DNA of 5,168 nucleotides from Candidatus Portnoybacteria bacterium CG_4_10_14_0_2_um_filter_44_20 (lineage in GTDB: Bacteria > Patescibacteriota > Minisyncoccia > Portnoybacterales > GCA-002795985): contig PFOG01000175.1 of NCBI GenBank assembly GCA_002792395.1, positions 1-5,168 of the forward strand. The letters are read 5' to 3'. A program made the translations under genes and the position numbers. The notes under the pieces were generated by a model. The model had not been told where the DNA came from. It ran no database searches and saw only the letters and a program-made list of their open reading frames with translations. Shown here piece after piece: positions 4,013 through 5,168 of the stretch (positions within the stretch are counted from its first letter, which is position 1; the number at the start of each line of letters is the position of its first letter).

Positions 4013-4936
4013 ATGTATATTCCAACTTGGTTAATAATCGGAGTAATAATTTTAGGGATTTACTATTTTACGAAGTTGAAAAAACAAAACCCTAATTCAA
4101 ATAATATGCCAAATATTTTTAAACAAAATTTCTCTTACAAACTTGATATTCATATCGAGCCAAATTGGCATAAGTTGTACAAAAAACTTTACGGCCCAAA
4201 ATCGGAAAAAGAATTTGAAAAGATTTTTGAAGAAAAACACAAAAAAATGGAAAAAGACGATTCCTTTAGTTTGTGGGGTCGCCGATATTATTTTACGGAA
4301 TACTATGATTCGGCCTCCGGCTTAACGACAAGGTTTCAAAGAGTGCTTTGTCAAAATGGTAAGCAATACTTTTACCCCATTGATGAGTTTGGCGATAGAG
4401 GATATGTTTTTGATTCTGATAGCGGGCTAAATAGTCCCATTGACGAGAACGACAAAAAACGCGAACACCGCGAAAAATTATCGGTTGAAATTGGAGAGGA
4501 TTTTATCAGAAATGATATTTGGGATAAACATATCGGCGGCCCAAAAGAAAGCTGGGACTACGAAAAAGAAAATTATATTTTCTCATTTCCTTTGTATGAA
4601 GTATTTAATTTTCTTTTTGCCCTAGGCCAGCGTTTTCATGACACCGAAAGAAATACCATTGTGAAGTGGCCTGACCATATTGAGAAGAAATTTGAAGAAG
4701 CGGGAATTGAATACGAAAAAATCTTTGAGTTTGAACCAACACTTTTTGACATTGAAAAACATGACAAAGATTTTTTCGAGCAAATAGGCAGGCCAAAAAT
4801 TTCTTCATCTAGTAGCGATAGATTTCAATCAACTGATCTAAAGGACAAAAATGACACTTATTATGGGGTCGAGCTAAAAATTTTTCGGCCTGGCGAAAAT
4901 GATAGAATCGGCGAGTTTCCTCCGAGAATAAAATAG
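4013..4936 (+). CDS. uncharacterised protein with N-terminal membrane anchor
   Basis: I do not recognise this 307-residue protein. Residues 4-19 (TWLIIGVIILGIYYF region) form one short hydrophobic segment followed by KLKK, which predicts an N-terminal anchor with the rest in the cytoplasm. The body is charged and rich in aromatic residues: a Lys/Glu helix at about 62-82, an aromatic stretch RRYYFTEYYDSASG (90-103), a single Cys at 113, YPIDEFGDRGYVFDSDSG (121-138), and a serine run at 264-268. No catalytic motif is evident. Start ATG 4013 lies 5 nt after the XRE stop; there is no clear Shine-Dalgarno sequence. It is more AT-rich than infB. The next gene starts 2 nt after its stop, so the two are very likely one operon. 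Confidence 0.8.
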   Translation: MYIPTWLIIGVIILGIYYFTKLKKQNPNSNNMPNIFKQNFSYKLDIHIEPNWHKLYKKLYGPKSEKEFEKIFEEKHKKMEKDDSFSLWGRRYYFTEYYDSASGLTTRFQRVLCQNGKQYFYPIDEFGDRGYVFDSDSGLNSPIDENDKKREHREKLSVEIGEDFIRNDIWDKHIGGPKESWDYEKENYIFSFPLYEVFNFLFALGQRFHDTERNTIVKWPDHIEKKFEEAGIEYEKIFEFEPTLFDIEKHDKDFFEQIGRPKISSSSSDRFQSTDLKDKNDTYYGVELKIFRPGENDRIGEFPPRIK

Positions 4937-4938
4937 AT

Positions 4939-5168
4939 ATGAAAAATCTTTTGGATTTTGTTTTGGTAAATAAATACTATCGTATGAATGATGGGCGGCT
5001 TGAGGAGGAAGCTCACCGATGGAATATACGATCTTATGGAAATAGCAATGGAACGATTGAGCGACAAATTATTATTGACGCGCTTTTGAAAAAGGACAAC
5101 GCAAATAATTCACGCTATGCTATAATTATTTCCGTAATTGCTATTTTCATAAGTATCGTTTCATTGAT
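4939..5168 (+). CDS. uncharacterised protein with predicted membrane segment (3' end beyond window)
   Basis: The reading frame opens at ATG 4939, 2 nt after the preceding stop, and is open to the window edge (76 codons read). The N-terminal part (1-58) is soluble-looking and charged: NLLDFVLVNKYY, RLEEEAHRWNIRSYGN, and IERQIIIDALLKK (40-52). From about residue 60 it becomes strongly hydrophobic (YAIIISVIAIFISIVSL), the start of a membrane helix. I do not recognise a family. The spacing implies translational coupling to the upstream membrane-anchored protein, so the two may act together at the membrane; this is inference from position only. Confidence 0.75.
   Translation, partial: MKNLLDFVLVNKYYRMNDGRLEEEAHRWNIRSYGNSNGTIERQIIIDALLKKDNANNSRYAIIISVIAIFISIVSL

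Overview
The window looks like chromosome of an uncultivated bacterium of the Candidate Phyla Radiation (Patescibacteria, most plausibly Parcubacteria). The evidence is a short translation factor IF-2 without the long N-terminal extension, a DUF4446 gene beside infB-rbfA, weak or absent Shine-Dalgarno sequences, and many compact palindromic repeats in intergenic DNA. This placement is inference from gene style, not from a marker phylogeny. The code appears standard: rbfA ends in TGA and no in-frame TGA is needed elsewhere. Every gene I support is on the + strand.

Layout. 1-102: two copies of a 34-bp tandem repeat with a hairpin. 103-612: DUF4446 membrane-anchored protein. 613-767: composite palindromic repeat. 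768-2378: infB, with a palindrome-rich 93-nt in-frame insertion between the G2 and G3 motifs. 2379-2542: second composite palindrome. 2543-2875: rbfA with a TTG start. 2876-3039: a hairpin and two tRNA-5'-half-like fragments, one interrupted by a palindrome. 3040-3111: intact tRNA-Cys(GCA), whose 3' end is repeated 75 bp downstream around another palindrome. 3201-3247: tRNA-Leu-like 5' fragment. 3274-3765: HNH endonuclease gene whose last codons and stop lie inside the intact tRNA-Leu(UAA) at 3748-3832. 3858-4007: very short XRE-type helix-turn-helix gene, apparently lacking helix 1. 4013-4936 and 4939-5168 (cut by the window edge): two tightly spaced genes of unknown function with predicted membrane segments, in visibly more AT-rich DNA.

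How it fits together. The left half is housekeeping translation: IF-2 places initiator tRNA on the 30S subunit and RbfA matures 16S rRNA. The tRNA-Cys to tRNA-Leu segment is a rearrangement hotspot where palindromes, tRNA fragments and an HNH nuclease gene have accumulated. DNA right of tRNA-Leu looks accessory. The most notable signals are the palindromic insertion inside the IF-2 GTPase domain, the HNH gene that ends inside a tRNA, and the repeated pattern of a broken tRNA 5' half upstream of the intact tRNA.
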